64,000 nucleotides of DNA from SZUA-36 sp963774415 (GCA_963774415.1 CAVZEU010000004.1:186001-250000), one strand, 5' to 3'. Numbered from the stretch's first letter, positions 7,263-15,959 are shown. Notes: a model not told the origin generated them from the letters alone. Numbers and translations are program-made.

Positions 7263-7916
7263 TTACAAGCGCATAACGCCGTTTTCACCGGCGACGAGGA
7301 CGACGTCCGCGCCGCGCAGGGCGAACAGGCCGCAGGTCACGACCCCGGGCAGGTTATTGATGGTCTTTTCCATGTCCACCGGGTCCACCAAATCGAGGTT
7401 GTGCACGTCCAGGATCCAGTTGCCGTTATCGGTGACGAAGCCTTCGCGCCACTCCGGTTGCCCGCCCAGCGCGACCAGTTTTCTCGCCACCAGGCTGCGC
7501 GCCAGCGGGATCACCTCGATGGGCAGCGGAAACTTGCCGAGGACCCTGACCCGCTTGCTTTCATCGGCGATGCAGACGAATTTCCGGCTGGCCTGGGCGA
7601 TGATTTTTTCGCGCGTCAGGGCGCCGCCGCCGCCCTTGATCAGGCGGCGGTGCGGGTCGAACTCGTCGGCGCCGTCGATGTAAACGTCGAGGTCACCGGT
7701 GACGTTCAGGTCCCGCACCTCGATGCCGGCCTGCGCCAGCCGCTTAGTCGTCGCCTCGGAGCTGGAGACGGCCGCCTCCACGCGTTTGCCGCTTGTCGCC
7801 AGCGCCGCGATGAAACAATTGACCGTGCTGCCGGTGCCGACGCCGATGACGCCGTCGTCGCGCACGAATTCCAGTGCGGCCTCGCCGGCCTGCCGTTTCA
7901 GTTCGTCCTGGTTCAT
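7263..7916 (-). CDS. rpiA: Ribose-5-phosphate isomerase A
   Basis: A 217-residue enzyme that interconverts ribose 5-phosphate and ribulose 5-phosphate in the pentose phosphate pathway. The phosphate loop GVGTGSTV (25-32) is present. The catalytic residues fall at the E. coli positions: D81 and D84 in DGADE, K94 in IKGGGG and E103 in LTREKI. The start at ATG 7916 overlaps the end of the EVE-protein gene by 4 bp; an upstream extension in the same frame has no family similarity and runs antisense to nothing useful. Co-transcribed with the EVE gene. Confidence 0.96.
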   Translation of the reverse strand: MNQDELKRQAGEAALEFVRDDGVIGVGTGSTVNCFIAALATSGKRVEAAVSSSEATTKRLAQAGIEVRDLNVTGDLDVYIDGADEFDPHRRLIKGGGGALTREKIIAQASRKFVCIADESKRVRVLGKFPLPIEVIPLARSLVARKLVALGGQPEWREGFVTDNGNWILDVHNLDLVDPVDMEKTINNLPGVVTCGLFALRGADVVLVAGENGVMRL

Positions 7917-8380
7917 GCGGCTTGCAGACTCATGATGTAGTCCCACTGGTCCGGGCTGACGGGCATCACCGACAGCCGGTTGCCGCGGCGCACCAGCGGC
8001 AGGTCGCCCAGCGGCTCCGCGTGTTGCTTGATCGTGTGCAGCGAAATGGGCGAATCCAGCTTTTTCAACAGGCGGATATCGACCAGGTACCAGCGCGGGT
8101 TTTCGGGATCGCTTTTCGGGTCGAAATACTTCGAGGCCGGGTTGCACGCCTCCGGGTCGGGGTAGGGTTCGGACGCCACCTCGGCGACGCCGACGATGGC
8201 CGGGACCTCGGTATTGGAGTGGTAAAAAAACACCTTGTCGCCGATTTTCATATCGTCGCGCATGAAATTGCGCGCCTGGTAATTGCGCACGTGTTTCCAG
8301 TAGCGCGTTTGCCCGGGGCAATCCGCCAGGTCATCGACGCTGAAAACACTCGGCTCACTTTTTACCAGCCAGTAACGCAT
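7913..8380 (-). CDS. EVE domain protein (modified-nucleotide-binding PUA-like fold)
   Basis: A 155-residue protein that is a single EVE domain: MRYWLVKSEPSVFSVDDL, WKHVRNYQARNFMRDDMKIGD, FFYHSN and VGVAEV, with RWYLVDIRLL later. EVE domains are relatives of YTH/PUA folds; members are thought to bind modified bases, and their cellular role is poorly known. AGGAGA lies 6-9 nt before ATG 8380. Its stop overlaps the rpiA start (ATGA). Same orientation as the 5-FCL gene upstream, with a 96-bp gap. Confidence 0.9.
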   Translation of the reverse strand: MRYWLVKSEPSVFSVDDLADCPGQTRYWKHVRNYQARNFMRDDMKIGDKVFFYHSNTEVPAIVGVAEVASEPYPDPEACNPASKYFDPKSDPENPRWYLVDIRLLKKLDSPISLHTIKQHAEPLGDLPLVRRGNRLSVMPVSPDQWDYIMSLQAA

Positions 8381-8476
8381 ATAACTCTCCTGCTCGGTTC
8401 GTCATTGCCCGTCCTCATTTTGCCTGCTTCACTCGCATATTGCACCCGTGCCGCGGCGGCCGTCGGCGCCAACGGA

Positions 8477-9067
8477 TCAGGCGTCAAACGCCAGCCACCC
8501 CTTTTCGGTCACCACGCCGTGTAACGGCACATCCCAGGCGTCGGCGGCGATGCTGGCGACTTCCTGCAGGCTGTAGGCAACGCCGGCCCGGAGCGGGGCG
8601 GCGGCGTCCCGGACCGGGGCGAGGCAGCGGTCATAGTAACCGGCCCCCATGCCGAGCCGGTTGCCGCCGGGGTCGTAGGCCGCCAGCGGCATGACGATGA
8701 GGTCGAGGTCCCGCGCCGCCCGTGCCGCGGTGCCCTGCGGCTCGGGGATGCCGTAGGCGCTCTTAAGCATGACCGTGTCCGGCAGCCATTCGTGAAACGC
8801 CATGCTGCCGCCGGCGCCCCCGGTGACGACCGGCAGGGCCAGGCCGACGCCGTCGGCCGTCAGTTGCCTGAGCAGCGGGACGAGATCGGGCTCGCCGTCG
8901 AACGGCCAGAAGGCCGCCACCGTGCGCACCCCGCGGGAGGCGATCAGTCGCTGCAGGTGCGTGCGGATGGATTGGTCGAGGCGTCCGCGCTCTTGCGCGT
9001 CGAGGGTTCGCCGCAACTGGCGTTGCCGCTGCCGCAGTAACGCCTTGGACTCACGTGATTCACTCAT
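8477..9067 (-). CDS. ygfA: 5-formyltetrahydrofolate cyclo-ligase
   Basis: A 196-residue enzyme that uses ATP to convert 5-formyl-THF to 5,10-methenyl-THF. The N-terminal helical part has R-R-L-L-R-type basic residues (LLRQRQRQLRRTL), the middle AAFWPFDGEPDLVPLL binds folate, and the C-terminal GMGAGYYDRCLA is the ATP/Mg-binding signature. It lies just downstream of the 6S RNA gene, as ygfA does in E. coli, where the two are co-transcribed. ATG 9067 has no clear Shine-Dalgarno site; translation from the processed 6S transcript would fit. Confidence 0.94.
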   Translation of the reverse strand: MSESRESKALLRQRQRQLRRTLDAQERGRLDQSIRTHLQRLIASRGVRTVAAFWPFDGEPDLVPLLRQLTADGVGLALPVVTGGAGGSMAFHEWLPDTVMLKSAYGIPEPQGTAARAARDLDLIVMPLAAYDPGGNRLGMGAGYYDRCLAPVRDAAAPLRAGVAYSLQEVASIAADAWDVPLHGVVTEKGWLAFDA

Positions 9068-9107
9068 GAAGACGGTTCATTGCCGATGAATTGGCCGGAG
9101 ATAAAAA

Positions 9108-9289
9108 CCCTCCGTGAATGCCGCTGCAGGTCTGATGACCTTGAACCAGAGGTTCAAGTGGGACGGCGCCCCAGGCTTAAGGCTTTTCGCGCTTTGGCGA
9201 ACTTGCACACCAGCCGTGGTTTTGCGGTCCCGAAGTTATTAATTAGGGACAAGGCATCTATCAGACCAACTGGCCAGCACCACAGAGGG
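9108..9289 (-). ncRNA. ssrS: 6S RNA
   Basis: About 182 nt between zapA and the 5-FCL gene, the standard gammaproteobacterial site. On the minus strand the ends pair (CCCTCTGTG with CACGGAGGG). Near the 3' end CACTTGAACCTCTGGTTCAAG followed by a GCGGCATTC-like segment matches the conserved 3' part of E. coli and Pseudomonas 6S RNA. A T5 run follows the closing stem. 6S RNA mimics an open promoter and binds sigma-70 RNA polymerase in stationary phase. Ends are set by the terminal helix and could be off by a few bases. Confidence 0.9.
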
Positions 9290-9297
9290 CTAATGTC

Positions 9298-9303
9298 ATT
9301 CTA
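9298..9303 (-). promoter_or_regulatory. Putative -10 element of the 6S RNA gene
   Basis: TAGAAT on the minus strand, 8 bp upstream of the predicted 6S 5' end at 9289. No convincing -35 hexamer at 16-18 bp was seen. Confidence 0.4.
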
Positions 9304-9309
9304 GCCCAA

Positions 9310-9606
9310 TTAGCTGGCCAGTGCATTATCCAGCTCGTCGGCGAGCATGCGGATGCGGTTGTCCACCGTGTCCACCCTCAGCCGTTCGTGCTGCTGCAGG
9401 CTGAGCAGCTCGTTGGCGAGGTTCAGCGCCGTCATGACCGCTATGCGCTCGAGGGTCATCAGGCGGCCGGCTTTCTTGATGGCGCGCATGCGCTCGTCCA
9501 GCATCCGGGCCGCCTCGTGTAAGGCTTCGCGTTCCTGGGGCTGGCAAGTGAACTGGTATTCCTGGTCGAGGATCGAGACCGAAATGGGTTCAGTGATGTT
9601 TTCCAT
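9310..9606 (-). CDS. zapA: Cell division protein ZapA
   Basis: A 98-residue Z-ring-associated protein: N-terminal beta strands (PISVSILDQEYQFTCQPQEREAL) then a long coiled-coil helix (AARMLDERMRAIKKAGRL through RIRMLADELDNALAS) used for tetramerisation. ZapA cross-links FtsZ filaments at midcell. The position upstream of 6S RNA is the usual gammaproteobacterial order. It follows the 73-residue coiled-coil gene on the same strand (27 bp gap). Confidence 0.93.
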   Translation of the reverse strand: MENITEPISVSILDQEYQFTCQPQEREALHEAARMLDERMRAIKKAGRLMTLERIAVMTALNLANELLSLQQHERLRVDTVDNRIRMLADELDNALAS

Positions 9607-9633
9607 GTGTGTGAGTGCCCGGGGCGTTCAAAC

Positions 9634-9855
9634 TCAAATCTGCTCGAGGCCCTTGAGCCTGTGGATCATCGCTTCGACCTTGGTGCGGGCCTCGTCGTTC
9701 TTGGCTACCAGCGCCGCGCGTTCGGCCACCAGGGCTTCCTGGCGGCTATGCAGCGACCGGTTTTCTTCACGTAGTTTCTGGATTTGCGAGAGTAAGGTTC
9801 GCAGTTGTTTTTCAAGCCTTTGCAGGTCTTTGTCTGTTTTTTCTAAGGAATCCAT
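9634..9855 (-). CDS. Small coiled-coil protein, TIGR02449-like
   Basis: A 73-residue protein that is nearly all heptad coiled coil (MDSLEKTDKDLQRLEKQLRT, LREENRSLHSRQEALVAE, KVEAMIHRLKGLEQI). A small coiled-coil family is regularly found directly upstream of zapA in gammaproteobacteria; a ZapB-like division role is plausible but unproven. ATG 9855 chosen because the coiled coil starts there and AAGGAA lies just upstream; the open frame upstream (to 10029) is not family-like. Divergent from ygfB. Confidence 0.85.
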   Translation of the reverse strand: MDSLEKTDKDLQRLEKQLRTLLSQIQKLREENRSLHSRQEALVAERAALVAKNDEARTKVEAMIHRLKGLEQI

Positions 9856-10040
9856 GCCATCACTATAATTTCCAAGTGAATATTGGTCAATCCACAAATT
9901 CGCACGCGGGCCAATTTGTCGCCGGCGCTGTGAAGCCGGCGGCCCAACTGCTAACATCGGCGTTGCTGATTTTTCCGGATCCAGGTACCTGTCAACACTA
10001 TGCAAATACGCATCGGCATCGGCGGCCACGGGCCCTTGAC

Positions 10041-10601
10041 ATGAGCAGTGCCAGTCTGCCCGACTTCAAGCACACGCTCGCCATCGCGCAGGGCAACCTC
10101 GGCGCCGCGGATCTGGCCGAGTGTCATGGCGTCGCCTGCGGTTTGCTGGTGCGCCAGCCCGACAGCGGCATCGACGTTTTTGTCGGCCTGCTCGATATGC
10201 TCGAGGTGGTGACCGCGCCCGGGACGGGTTTGAGGCTGTCCCTGCAGGAACTCCTGAGCTCGACCCGCCAGCAATTGGCGGACGAGGAACTGGGGCTGAA
10301 ACTGTGGCTGCCCGCAGACAGTGAGACGCTGGAGGAGCGCACCGGCGCACTGGCGCAATGGTGCAGCGGCTTCCTCGCGGGTCTGGGCAGCAGCGGTGAG
10401 GACACGCTGAGGGCGATGTCCGACGACGCCAACGACGCGCTCAGAGACTTGCAACAGATCGCCGCCGCCGATGTCACAGATACCCGGGAAAGCGAAGAAG
10501 ACGAAACGGCCTTTGTCGAGATCTGCGAATACATCAGGGTGGTCACGCTGATGATCAGGGAAGATCTGCGCGGGCCCGACAGCGAGGACATGATTCATTG
10601 A
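10041..10601 (+). CDS. ygfB: UPF0149 family protein (YgfB)
   Basis: A 186-residue cytosolic protein of the YgfB/UPF0149 family. Features are an N-terminal helical part with AADLAECHGVACGLLV, a central EERTGALAQWCSGFLAGLG and acidic C-terminal helices (EEDETAFVEICEYIRVVTLM). In Pseudomonas, YgfB modulates regulation of beta-lactam resistance genes; the general role is not settled. Start at ATG 10041. First gene of the ygfB-pepP-ubiH-ubiI set; the 185-bp gap to the divergent coiled-coil gene holds both promoters. Confidence 0.92.
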   Translation: MSSASLPDFKHTLAIAQGNLGAADLAECHGVACGLLVRQPDSGIDVFVGLLDMLEVVTAPGTGLRLSLQELLSSTRQQLADEELGLKLWLPADSETLEERTGALAQWCSGFLAGLGSSGEDTLRAMSDDANDALRDLQQIAAADVTDTRESEEDETAFVEICEYIRVVTLMIREDLRGPDSEDMIH

Positions 10602-10634
10602 ACCACCGCCGGCGGCAGGGGTGCCGAAGCTGAC

Positions 10635-11939
10635 ATGATCAAGCAAAAAGAATACGCCAGGCGCAGACGCGAGTTGATGGGCATATGCGGCGAGGAGTCG
10701 GTCATCATCGCCCGCAGCGCCGCGCAGAAGATCCGCAATAACGACGTCCAGTACCCCTACCGGCAGGACAGCGATTTTCTCTACCTGAGCGGTTTCCGCG
10801 AGCCGGGGGCCATGCTGGTCATGCTGCCGGACGGCAAGGATGGCCGCACGATCCTGTTTTGCCGGGAAAAGGATCCCGCGCGTGAATTGTGGGACGGGGC
10901 CATGGTGGGGGTGGAAGCCGCCGTCGAACGCTACGGCGTCGACGACGCCTATCCGATCGACGAAATGGCCAGGCGCCTGCCCAAGCTGCTGGAGGGCCGC
11001 GACAGGATCTATCACGACCTCGGCAAGGACCCGGAATTCGATCAGCAGCTGATCGGCTGGATGAACGAGTTTCGCAGCAAAACCCGCAAGAAATTCCACG
11101 CGCCCGACGAAATCGTCGCGCTCGACCACAACCTGCACGAGATGCGCTTGTTCAAGAGCCGCGCGGAGGTTTCGGCGATGCGCAAATCGGCGCAAATCGC
11201 CGCGTCCGCACACCGGCGCGCGATGCAAACCTGCAAGCCGGGCATGAACGAGGCCGAAGTGTACGCCGAATTGTTGCACGCCTTTATCAGCCAGCAGACC
11301 GAACCCTCCTACATCCCCATCGTCGCCGGCGGCGCCAATGCCTGCGTGCTGCACTACATCGCCAACCGCGATGAATTGAACGACGGCGACCTGCTGCTGA
11401 TCGACGCCGGCGCCGAATACGACGGCTATGCCTCCGATATCACCCGCACCTTCCCGGTCAACGGCAAGTTCAGCGGCGAGCAAAAGGCGCTTTACGAAGT
11501 GGTGCTCGAGGCCCAGTTGGAAGCCATCGATGCCGTGCACGCCGGCGTGCCGTGGGAGCAGGTGCACGAGACCGCCGTGCGCGTCGCCACCGAGGGCATG
11601 CTCGAACTCGGCATCCTGAAGGGCTCGCTGGAGGAGGCGCTGGAGGAGGAGCATTTCAAGCACTATTACGTGCACAACACCGGCCACTGGCTCGGCCTCG
11701 ACGTGCACGACGTCGGCGACTACGAGATCGACGGGCATTCGCGGGTGCTCGAGCCGGGCATGGTCACGACCGTCGAGCCCGGGATTTACATTCCGCTGTC
11801 GGCTGGCGAGGTGGACGAGAAATGGCGCGGCATGGGCATCCGCATCGAAGACGATGTGCTGGTGACCAAGGATGGCGCCGACGTGCTGACCGCCGATATC
11901 TGCAAATCCATGCAGGATATCGAAGACCTGATGGGATAG
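10635..11939 (+). CDS. pepP: Xaa-Pro aminopeptidase II
   Basis: A 434-residue pita-bread metallopeptidase that removes N-terminal residues preceding proline. The N-terminal domain (to about 170) is of the aminopeptidase P type (YPYRQDSDFLYLSGF, EPGAMLVMLP). The dinuclear Mn ligands are all visible in order: LLIDAGAEYDGY, YASDITRTFP, NTGHWLGLDVHD, VEPGIYIP and GIRIEDDVLVT. The TAG stop (11937-11939) is also the first three bases of a family A repeat element. Downstream ubiH is normally adjacent; here it is 515 bp away because two such elements intervene. Confidence 0.96.
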   Translation: MIKQKEYARRRRELMGICGEESVIIARSAAQKIRNNDVQYPYRQDSDFLYLSGFREPGAMLVMLPDGKDGRTILFCREKDPARELWDGAMVGVEAAVERYGVDDAYPIDEMARRLPKLLEGRDRIYHDLGKDPEFDQQLIGWMNEFRSKTRKKFHAPDEIVALDHNLHEMRLFKSRAEVSAMRKSAQIAASAHRRAMQTCKPGMNEAEVYAELLHAFISQQTEPSYIPIVAGGANACVLHYIANRDELNDGDLLLIDAGAEYDGYASDITRTFPVNGKFSGEQKALYEVVLEAQLEAIDAVHAGVPWEQVHETAVRVATEGMLELGILKGSLEEALEEEHFKHYYVHNTGHWLGLDVHDVGDYEIDGHSRVLEPGMVTTVEPGIYIPLSAGEVDEKWRGMGIRIEDDVLVTKDGADVLTADICKSMQDIEDLMG

Positions 11940-12192
11940 CCTGCATATGGCGCCAGTCGGTTGCGGGCATTTATGTATATTTATGCAAAAGGTGAATCGG
12001 TATCAACAAGATACTTTTAAAAATTCGGATCATGCCAGGCCCGCCTCCTATCCTGGCCCTGGCTTGCTCAGCTGCGCCTGAACTGGAGCTTCCCTCGACC
12101 CATAGCTTCGGCTATGGGTCTCGGTCCAGCCCGGCGTTCAGACACACCTGGCCTACGCCAAAATCCCGGATACTGGCGCCATATGCAGGCTA
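11937..12192. mobile_element. Family A inverted-repeat element, copy A1 (MITE-like)
   Basis: A 256-bp element with perfect 21-bp terminal inverted repeats (begins TAGCCTGCATATGGCGCCAG at 11937; right arm 12172-12192). Internal pairings: GCGGGC (11963) with GCCCGC (12039), enclosing an AT-rich stretch; ATCCTGG (12050) near CCCGGAT (12165); CTGAAC (12078) with GTTCAG (12136); and an apical hairpin CCCATAGC-TTCG-GCTATGGG. It contains no plausible gene. TA dinucleotides at both ends would fit TA target duplication. Related copies lie at 12191, 20161 and 25156. Confidence 0.82.
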
Positions 12193-12448
12193 GACTGCAT
12201 ATGGCGCCAGTCGGTTGCGGGCATTTATGTATATTTATGCAAAAGGTGAATCGGTATCAACAAGATACTTTTAAAAATTCGGATCATGCCAGGCCCGCCT
12301 CCTATCCTGGCCCTGGCTTGCTCAGCTGCGCCTGAACTGGAGCTTCCCTCGACCCATAGCTTCGGCTATGGGTCTCGGTCCAGCCCGGCGTTCAGACACA
12401 CCTGGCCTACGCCAAAATCCCGGATACTGGCGCCATATGCAGGCTAGA
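11941..12448. repeat. Exact 254-bp tandem duplication
   Basis: Bases 11941-12194 are repeated as 12195-12448 with no difference that I can see. A third, 10-bp partial unit (CTGCATATGG at 12449) follows and contains the ubiH start codon. Identity over 254 bp indicates a recent event, or an assembly duplicate. Confidence 0.93.
12191..12446. mobile_element. Family A inverted-repeat element, copy A2
   Basis: Second copy of the element at 11937, sharing the TA at its left edge (TAGACTGCATATGG at 12191). Its right arm is 12426-12446. It differs from A1 only in the fourth base of the left end. It ends 9 bp before the ubiH start codon, so it supplies the untranslated leader of ubiH. Confidence 0.82.
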
Positions 12449-12454
12449 CTGCAT

Positions 12455-13678
12455 ATGGACCGGTGTGACATCGCAATCGTTGGCGGCGGCCTGGCGGGCG
12501 CCAGCCTCGCGCTCGCGCTGGCGCCGCTGGGCTATTCGATCGCCGTGATCGAGGCCGTGGCGCCGCGGGCGGCGGGGCAACCGAGCTACGACGACCGCAC
12601 CCTGGCGCTCAACAATGGCACCTGCAGCATCCTGCGGGCGATCGGCCTGTGGGATTCGCTCAGCGCCGACGCGACGCCGATCCGCCAGGTCATCGTCAGC
12701 GAGTTGCACCGCCCGGGCCGGGTCGTGCTCGATCCCGCCGAGAGCGGCCTGACCGAATTCGGGCACGTGGTCGAGGCGCGCCGCTTTGGCGTCAGCGTGA
12801 TGCAGGGCCTCGGGCAGGCCGCCAACATCGAATACCTGTGCCCGGTCACGGTCAGCGGCCTCGAAACGGGCGATGACGCGCTGACGCTGCGGCTGGAAAC
12901 GGACGCGGGTGCGCGCGAACTGCAGGCGCGGCTGCTGGTCGCGGCCGACGGCGCCGATTCCTTCATCCGCGAACAGATGCGGATACCGACCCGCAGCCGT
13001 GACTACGGGCAGACCGCCATCATTTGCAACGTGACCCCGGAGCAGCCCCACGCAGGCCGGGCGTTCGAGTGCTTTACCCCCACGGGCCCGTTCGCCGTGC
13101 TGCCTTATACCGGCGGGCGCTGCGGGCTGGTGTGGTCGGTCGCCAGCGACGAGGCCGAAGGCGTGCTCGGGTTCGACGACGCGGAGTTCCTGCGCCGGGC
13201 GCAGCGGCGCTTCGGCGCCAAACTGGGCCGTTTCACCCAGGTCGGCAAGCGCTCCGCCTACCCGCTGAGGCTGGTTCGCGCCAGGCAGGACACGGCGCAC
13301 CGCCTCGTGATCCTGGGTAACGCCGCGCACGCCATCCACCCGGTCGGCGCGCAGGGGTTCAACCTGGCCCTCAGGGACGCGGCCGCGCTCGCAGAGGTAC
13401 TGGCGGACGCAGACGGCGCCCGCGAGGATCCGGGCCAGGCGGCCCTGTTGCGGCACTACAGCGAATGGCGCAAGCCGGACCAGCGCGGCACCATCGCCTG
13501 GTCGGACGGGTTGACCCGGCTGTTTGCCCACCGCTCGGTGCTGGCCGCGGGGGTACGCACGGCCGGGCTGCTGGCGCACGCGCTGTCGCCGTCGCTGCGG
13601 CGGCGGCTGGCGGCCCGTTACATGGGCTACCAGGGCCGGATACCGCGCCTGGCCCTGGGCGAACCTTTGTCGGCATGA
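12455..13678 (+). CDS. ubiH: 2-octaprenyl-6-methoxyphenol hydroxylase (UbiH)
   Basis: A 407-residue FAD-dependent aromatic hydroxylase of ubiquinone synthesis. The Rossmann motif IVGGGLAGASLALAL is near the N-terminus, AADGADSFIREQM is the DG motif, and ILGNAAHAIHPVGAQGFNLALRDAAAL is the second FAD motif with the Asn typical of UbiH. ATG 12455 is chosen by homology; the frame stays open to 12368 through the repeat element, and the only Shine-Dalgarno candidate is AGG about 11 nt upstream. Its stop overlaps the next start (ATGA), so ubiH and ubiI are coupled. Confidence 0.92.
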   Translation: MDRCDIAIVGGGLAGASLALALAPLGYSIAVIEAVAPRAAGQPSYDDRTLALNNGTCSILRAIGLWDSLSADATPIRQVIVSELHRPGRVVLDPAESGLTEFGHVVEARRFGVSVMQGLGQAANIEYLCPVTVSGLETGDDALTLRLETDAGARELQARLLVAADGADSFIREQMRIPTRSRDYGQTAIICNVTPEQPHAGRAFECFTPTGPFAVLPYTGGRCGLVWSVASDEAEGVLGFDDAEFLRRAQRRFGAKLGRFTQVGKRSAYPLRLVRARQDTAHRLVILGNAAHAIHPVGAQGFNLALRDAAALAEVLADADGAREDPGQAALLRHYSEWRKPDQRGTIAWSDGLTRLFAHRSVLAAGVRTAGLLAHALSPSLRRRLAARYMGYQGRIPRLALGEPLSA

Positions 13679-14919
13679 ACGGCGCGCGCTGCGACGTTGT
13701 CGTCATCGGCGCCGGGATGGTCGGCGCCACGCTGGCCAGCCTGCTCAGCGGCGGCGGCTTTTCGGTGGCCATGGTGGAGCCGCGCAAGCCGGAAGCCTTC
13801 AGCGGCGAGCAGGATGTCGGCTTGCGCGTGTCGGCCATCTCACCCGGTTCGGCGGCCGTGCTGAACGAGGCGGGCGTCTGGCGGCGGACCTGTGCGCAGC
13901 GCGCACGGCCCTATCGGCGCATGCAGGTCGAAGACGGGTATTCGGCGGAGCCGCTGGTATTCGACGCACCCGCCCACAACCTGGAACGGCTCGGCACCAT
14001 CGTCGAAAACGACCTGCTGCAGTGGACGCTGTGGCAGCACCTCGAGGGCCACGGCGAGGTCGAAATCCATTGCCCCGATGCCTTTGCCGGCATCGAGAGG
14101 CGGGCCAACGGCAACCGGGTCACGCTGGCCAGCGGCCGGGCCATCGACGCCGGGCTCGTGGTCGCCGCCGACGGCGCCGCCTCGACGCTGCGCAGGGCGA
14201 TCGGGATCGGCCAGGCGCACTGGTCCTATAATCAGCACGGCCTGGTGGCCGTGGTCGCCAAGACCCGGGCCAACCCGGGTGTCGCCTGGCAGCGGTTTCT
14301 GCCCGGCGGGCCGCTGGCGTTTCTGCCGCTCGCCGACGGGCGCTCGTCGATCGTCTGGACGCTGCCTTCGCGCGAGGCCCGGGACCTGCTCGAGGCCGGG
14401 GACGACGAATTCATCGAACAACTGGACGCCGCCAGCCGCGGCTGGTTGGGCCGGGTCACGGCGGCCGGGCCGAGGGCCGCGTTCCCGCTGAGCATGCGTT
14501 TGAGCGAACACTACGCGCAGCGGGGGATCGTGTTGGTCGGCGATGCCGCGCACGTGGTGCATCCGCTCGCCGGCCAGGGCGTCAACCTCGGCTTCGCCGA
14601 TGCCGCGGCCCTGACGGAAATACTGATCCGCGCGCGCCGGGCGGGTGATCGCATCGGCTCGGCCAGGGTGCTGGAAAAGTACGACCGCTGGCGGCGCTCG
14701 GAATCGCAGCTGATGTCGTTCGGCATGCATGCGCTGCACGCGCTCTTCAGCACCGATGCCAGCCGGCCGCTGCGGCGCGCCGGCCTGGCGCTGGTCAGGC
14801 GCAGCGGGTTTCTCAGGGACCAGTTCGTGCGGCGGGCCGCCGGGCTCGGCCCGAACGCGCCAGGCCTGGCCTCGGGCATTCGCCTGCAAGCCATGTTGCT
14901 CGCGAGCAGGGCGGGCTGA
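13675..14919 (+). CDS. ubiI: UbiH/UbiF/VisC/Coq6-family hydroxylase (UbiI)
   Basis: A 414-residue flavoprotein monooxygenase, most likely the C5-hydroxylase UbiI (VisC) given the ubiH-visC order. FAD motifs: VVIGAGMVGATLASLL at residues 8-23, AADGAASTLRRAIGI in the middle, and VLVGDAAHVVHPLAGQGVNL with the usual GD. The C-terminal helix region (FGMHALHALFS) is typical of the family. Starts 4 bp inside ubiH. The choice between UbiI and UbiF rests on synteny, not on diagnostic residues. Confidence 0.9.
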   Translation: MNGARCDVVVIGAGMVGATLASLLSGGGFSVAMVEPRKPEAFSGEQDVGLRVSAISPGSAAVLNEAGVWRRTCAQRARPYRRMQVEDGYSAEPLVFDAPAHNLERLGTIVENDLLQWTLWQHLEGHGEVEIHCPDAFAGIERRANGNRVTLASGRAIDAGLVVAADGAASTLRRAIGIGQAHWSYNQHGLVAVVAKTRANPGVAWQRFLPGGPLAFLPLADGRSSIVWTLPSREARDLLEAGDDEFIEQLDAASRGWLGRVTAAGPRAAFPLSMRLSEHYAQRGIVLVGDAAHVVHPLAGQGVNLGFADAAALTEILIRARRAGDRIGSARVLEKYDRWRRSESQLMSFGMHALHALFSTDASRPLRRAGLALVRRSGFLRDQFVRRAAGLGPNAPGLASGIRLQAMLLASRAG

Positions 14920-14971
14920 TTTGGTTTATCCTTAATAATTCTCAACCGTAGTTAGGACTAAGGAAGCTGCC

Positions 14972-15925
14972 GTGATTTACAACAACGTTCTCGAAACCAT
15001 CGGCCACACACCCGTGGTGCGCATCAACCGCCTGGCGCCGAAGGGTGTGGAGATGTACGTCAAGGTCGAAGCCTTCAACCCGATGAGTTCGGTCAAGGAC
15101 CGCCTCGCCATCGGCATCATTGAAGACGCGGAGCGAAAAGGGCTGCTCAAACCCGGCCAGACCGTGGTCGAAGCCACGTCCGGCAACACGGGTATTGCGC
15201 TGGCCATGGTCTGCGCCGTCAAGGGTTATCCATTCGTGGCGGTCATGGCCGAGTCGTTTTCGGTCGAGCGCCGTAAGCTGATGCGGGCGCTGGGCGCGCG
15301 CCTGGTGCTGACACCGGCGGCGGAAAAGGGCACCGGCATGGTCAGGGTCGCCAACGAGCTGGCCGAGAAGAACGGCTGGTTCCTGACGCAGCAGTTCGAC
15401 AACCCGGCCAACCCCGATTACCACCGCAACACCACCGGGCCCGAGATCATCCGCGATTTCGTGGGCCGCCGCCTGGACTACTACGTTTCGGGCTGGGGCA
15501 CCGGCGGGACCATTACCGGTGCCGGCGAAATCATCAAGCTGGCCCGTCCGGAGGTGCAGATCATCGCCACCGAGCCCGCAGGCGCGTCGCTTTTGGGCGG
15601 CAAGGACTGGGCGCCGCACAAGATCCAGGGCTGGACGCCGGACTTCATCCCCGGCGTACTGGACCGCGACGTCTTCGACGAACTGGTGACGGTGACCGAC
15701 GACGAGGCCATCGACACGGCCAAGGAACTGGCCAAGAAGGAAGGCATTTTCTGCGGCATTTCCTCCGGCGGCACGTTTGCGGCGGCGCTCAAAGTCGCCG
15801 AGCGCGCCAGCGAAGGCCAGGTGGTGCTGGCGATGCTGCCCGATACCGGTGAGCGCTACCTGTCCACGCCGCTGTTCGAAGGTGTGCCGGAGGGCAGTGA
15901 CGATGACCTGCTGGCGGGTCTGTAA
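14972..15925 (+). CDS. cysK: Cysteine synthase A (O-acetylserine sulfhydrylase)
   Basis: A 317-residue PLP enzyme that makes L-cysteine from O-acetylserine and sulfide. The Schiff-base lysine is K42 in SSVKDR; TSGNTG (69-74) is the substrate loop; the glycine-rich phosphate loop is GWGTGGTITGAGE; and GISSGGTFAAAL lies near the C-terminus. Starts with GTG 14972, preceded by AGGA. Length and motifs favour CysK over CysM. Followed by a family B repeat and the convergent oxyR gene. Confidence 0.93.
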   Translation: MIYNNVLETIGHTPVVRINRLAPKGVEMYVKVEAFNPMSSVKDRLAIGIIEDAERKGLLKPGQTVVEATSGNTGIALAMVCAVKGYPFVAVMAESFSVERRKLMRALGARLVLTPAAEKGTGMVRVANELAEKNGWFLTQQFDNPANPDYHRNTTGPEIIRDFVGRRLDYYVSGWGTGGTITGAGEIIKLARPEVQIIATEPAGASLLGGKDWAPHKIQGWTPDFIPGVLDRDVFDELVTVTDDEAIDTAKELAKKEGIFCGISSGGTFAAALKVAERASEGQVVLAMLPDTGERYLSTPLFEGVPEGSDDDLLAGL

Positions 15926-15959
15926 CCGAAAACTCCGGCACGGCCGGTAACAAAATGCG

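Noticed and set aside
12114..12335. 73-residue frame inside the tandem family A repeats
   Set aside because: It lies entirely in repeat DNA and recurs 254 bp later only because the repeat does; no start signal and no family.
11937..12448. Tandem repeat as a CRISPR array
   Set aside because: Two units of 254 bp with no short repeat/spacer periodicity and no cas genes.
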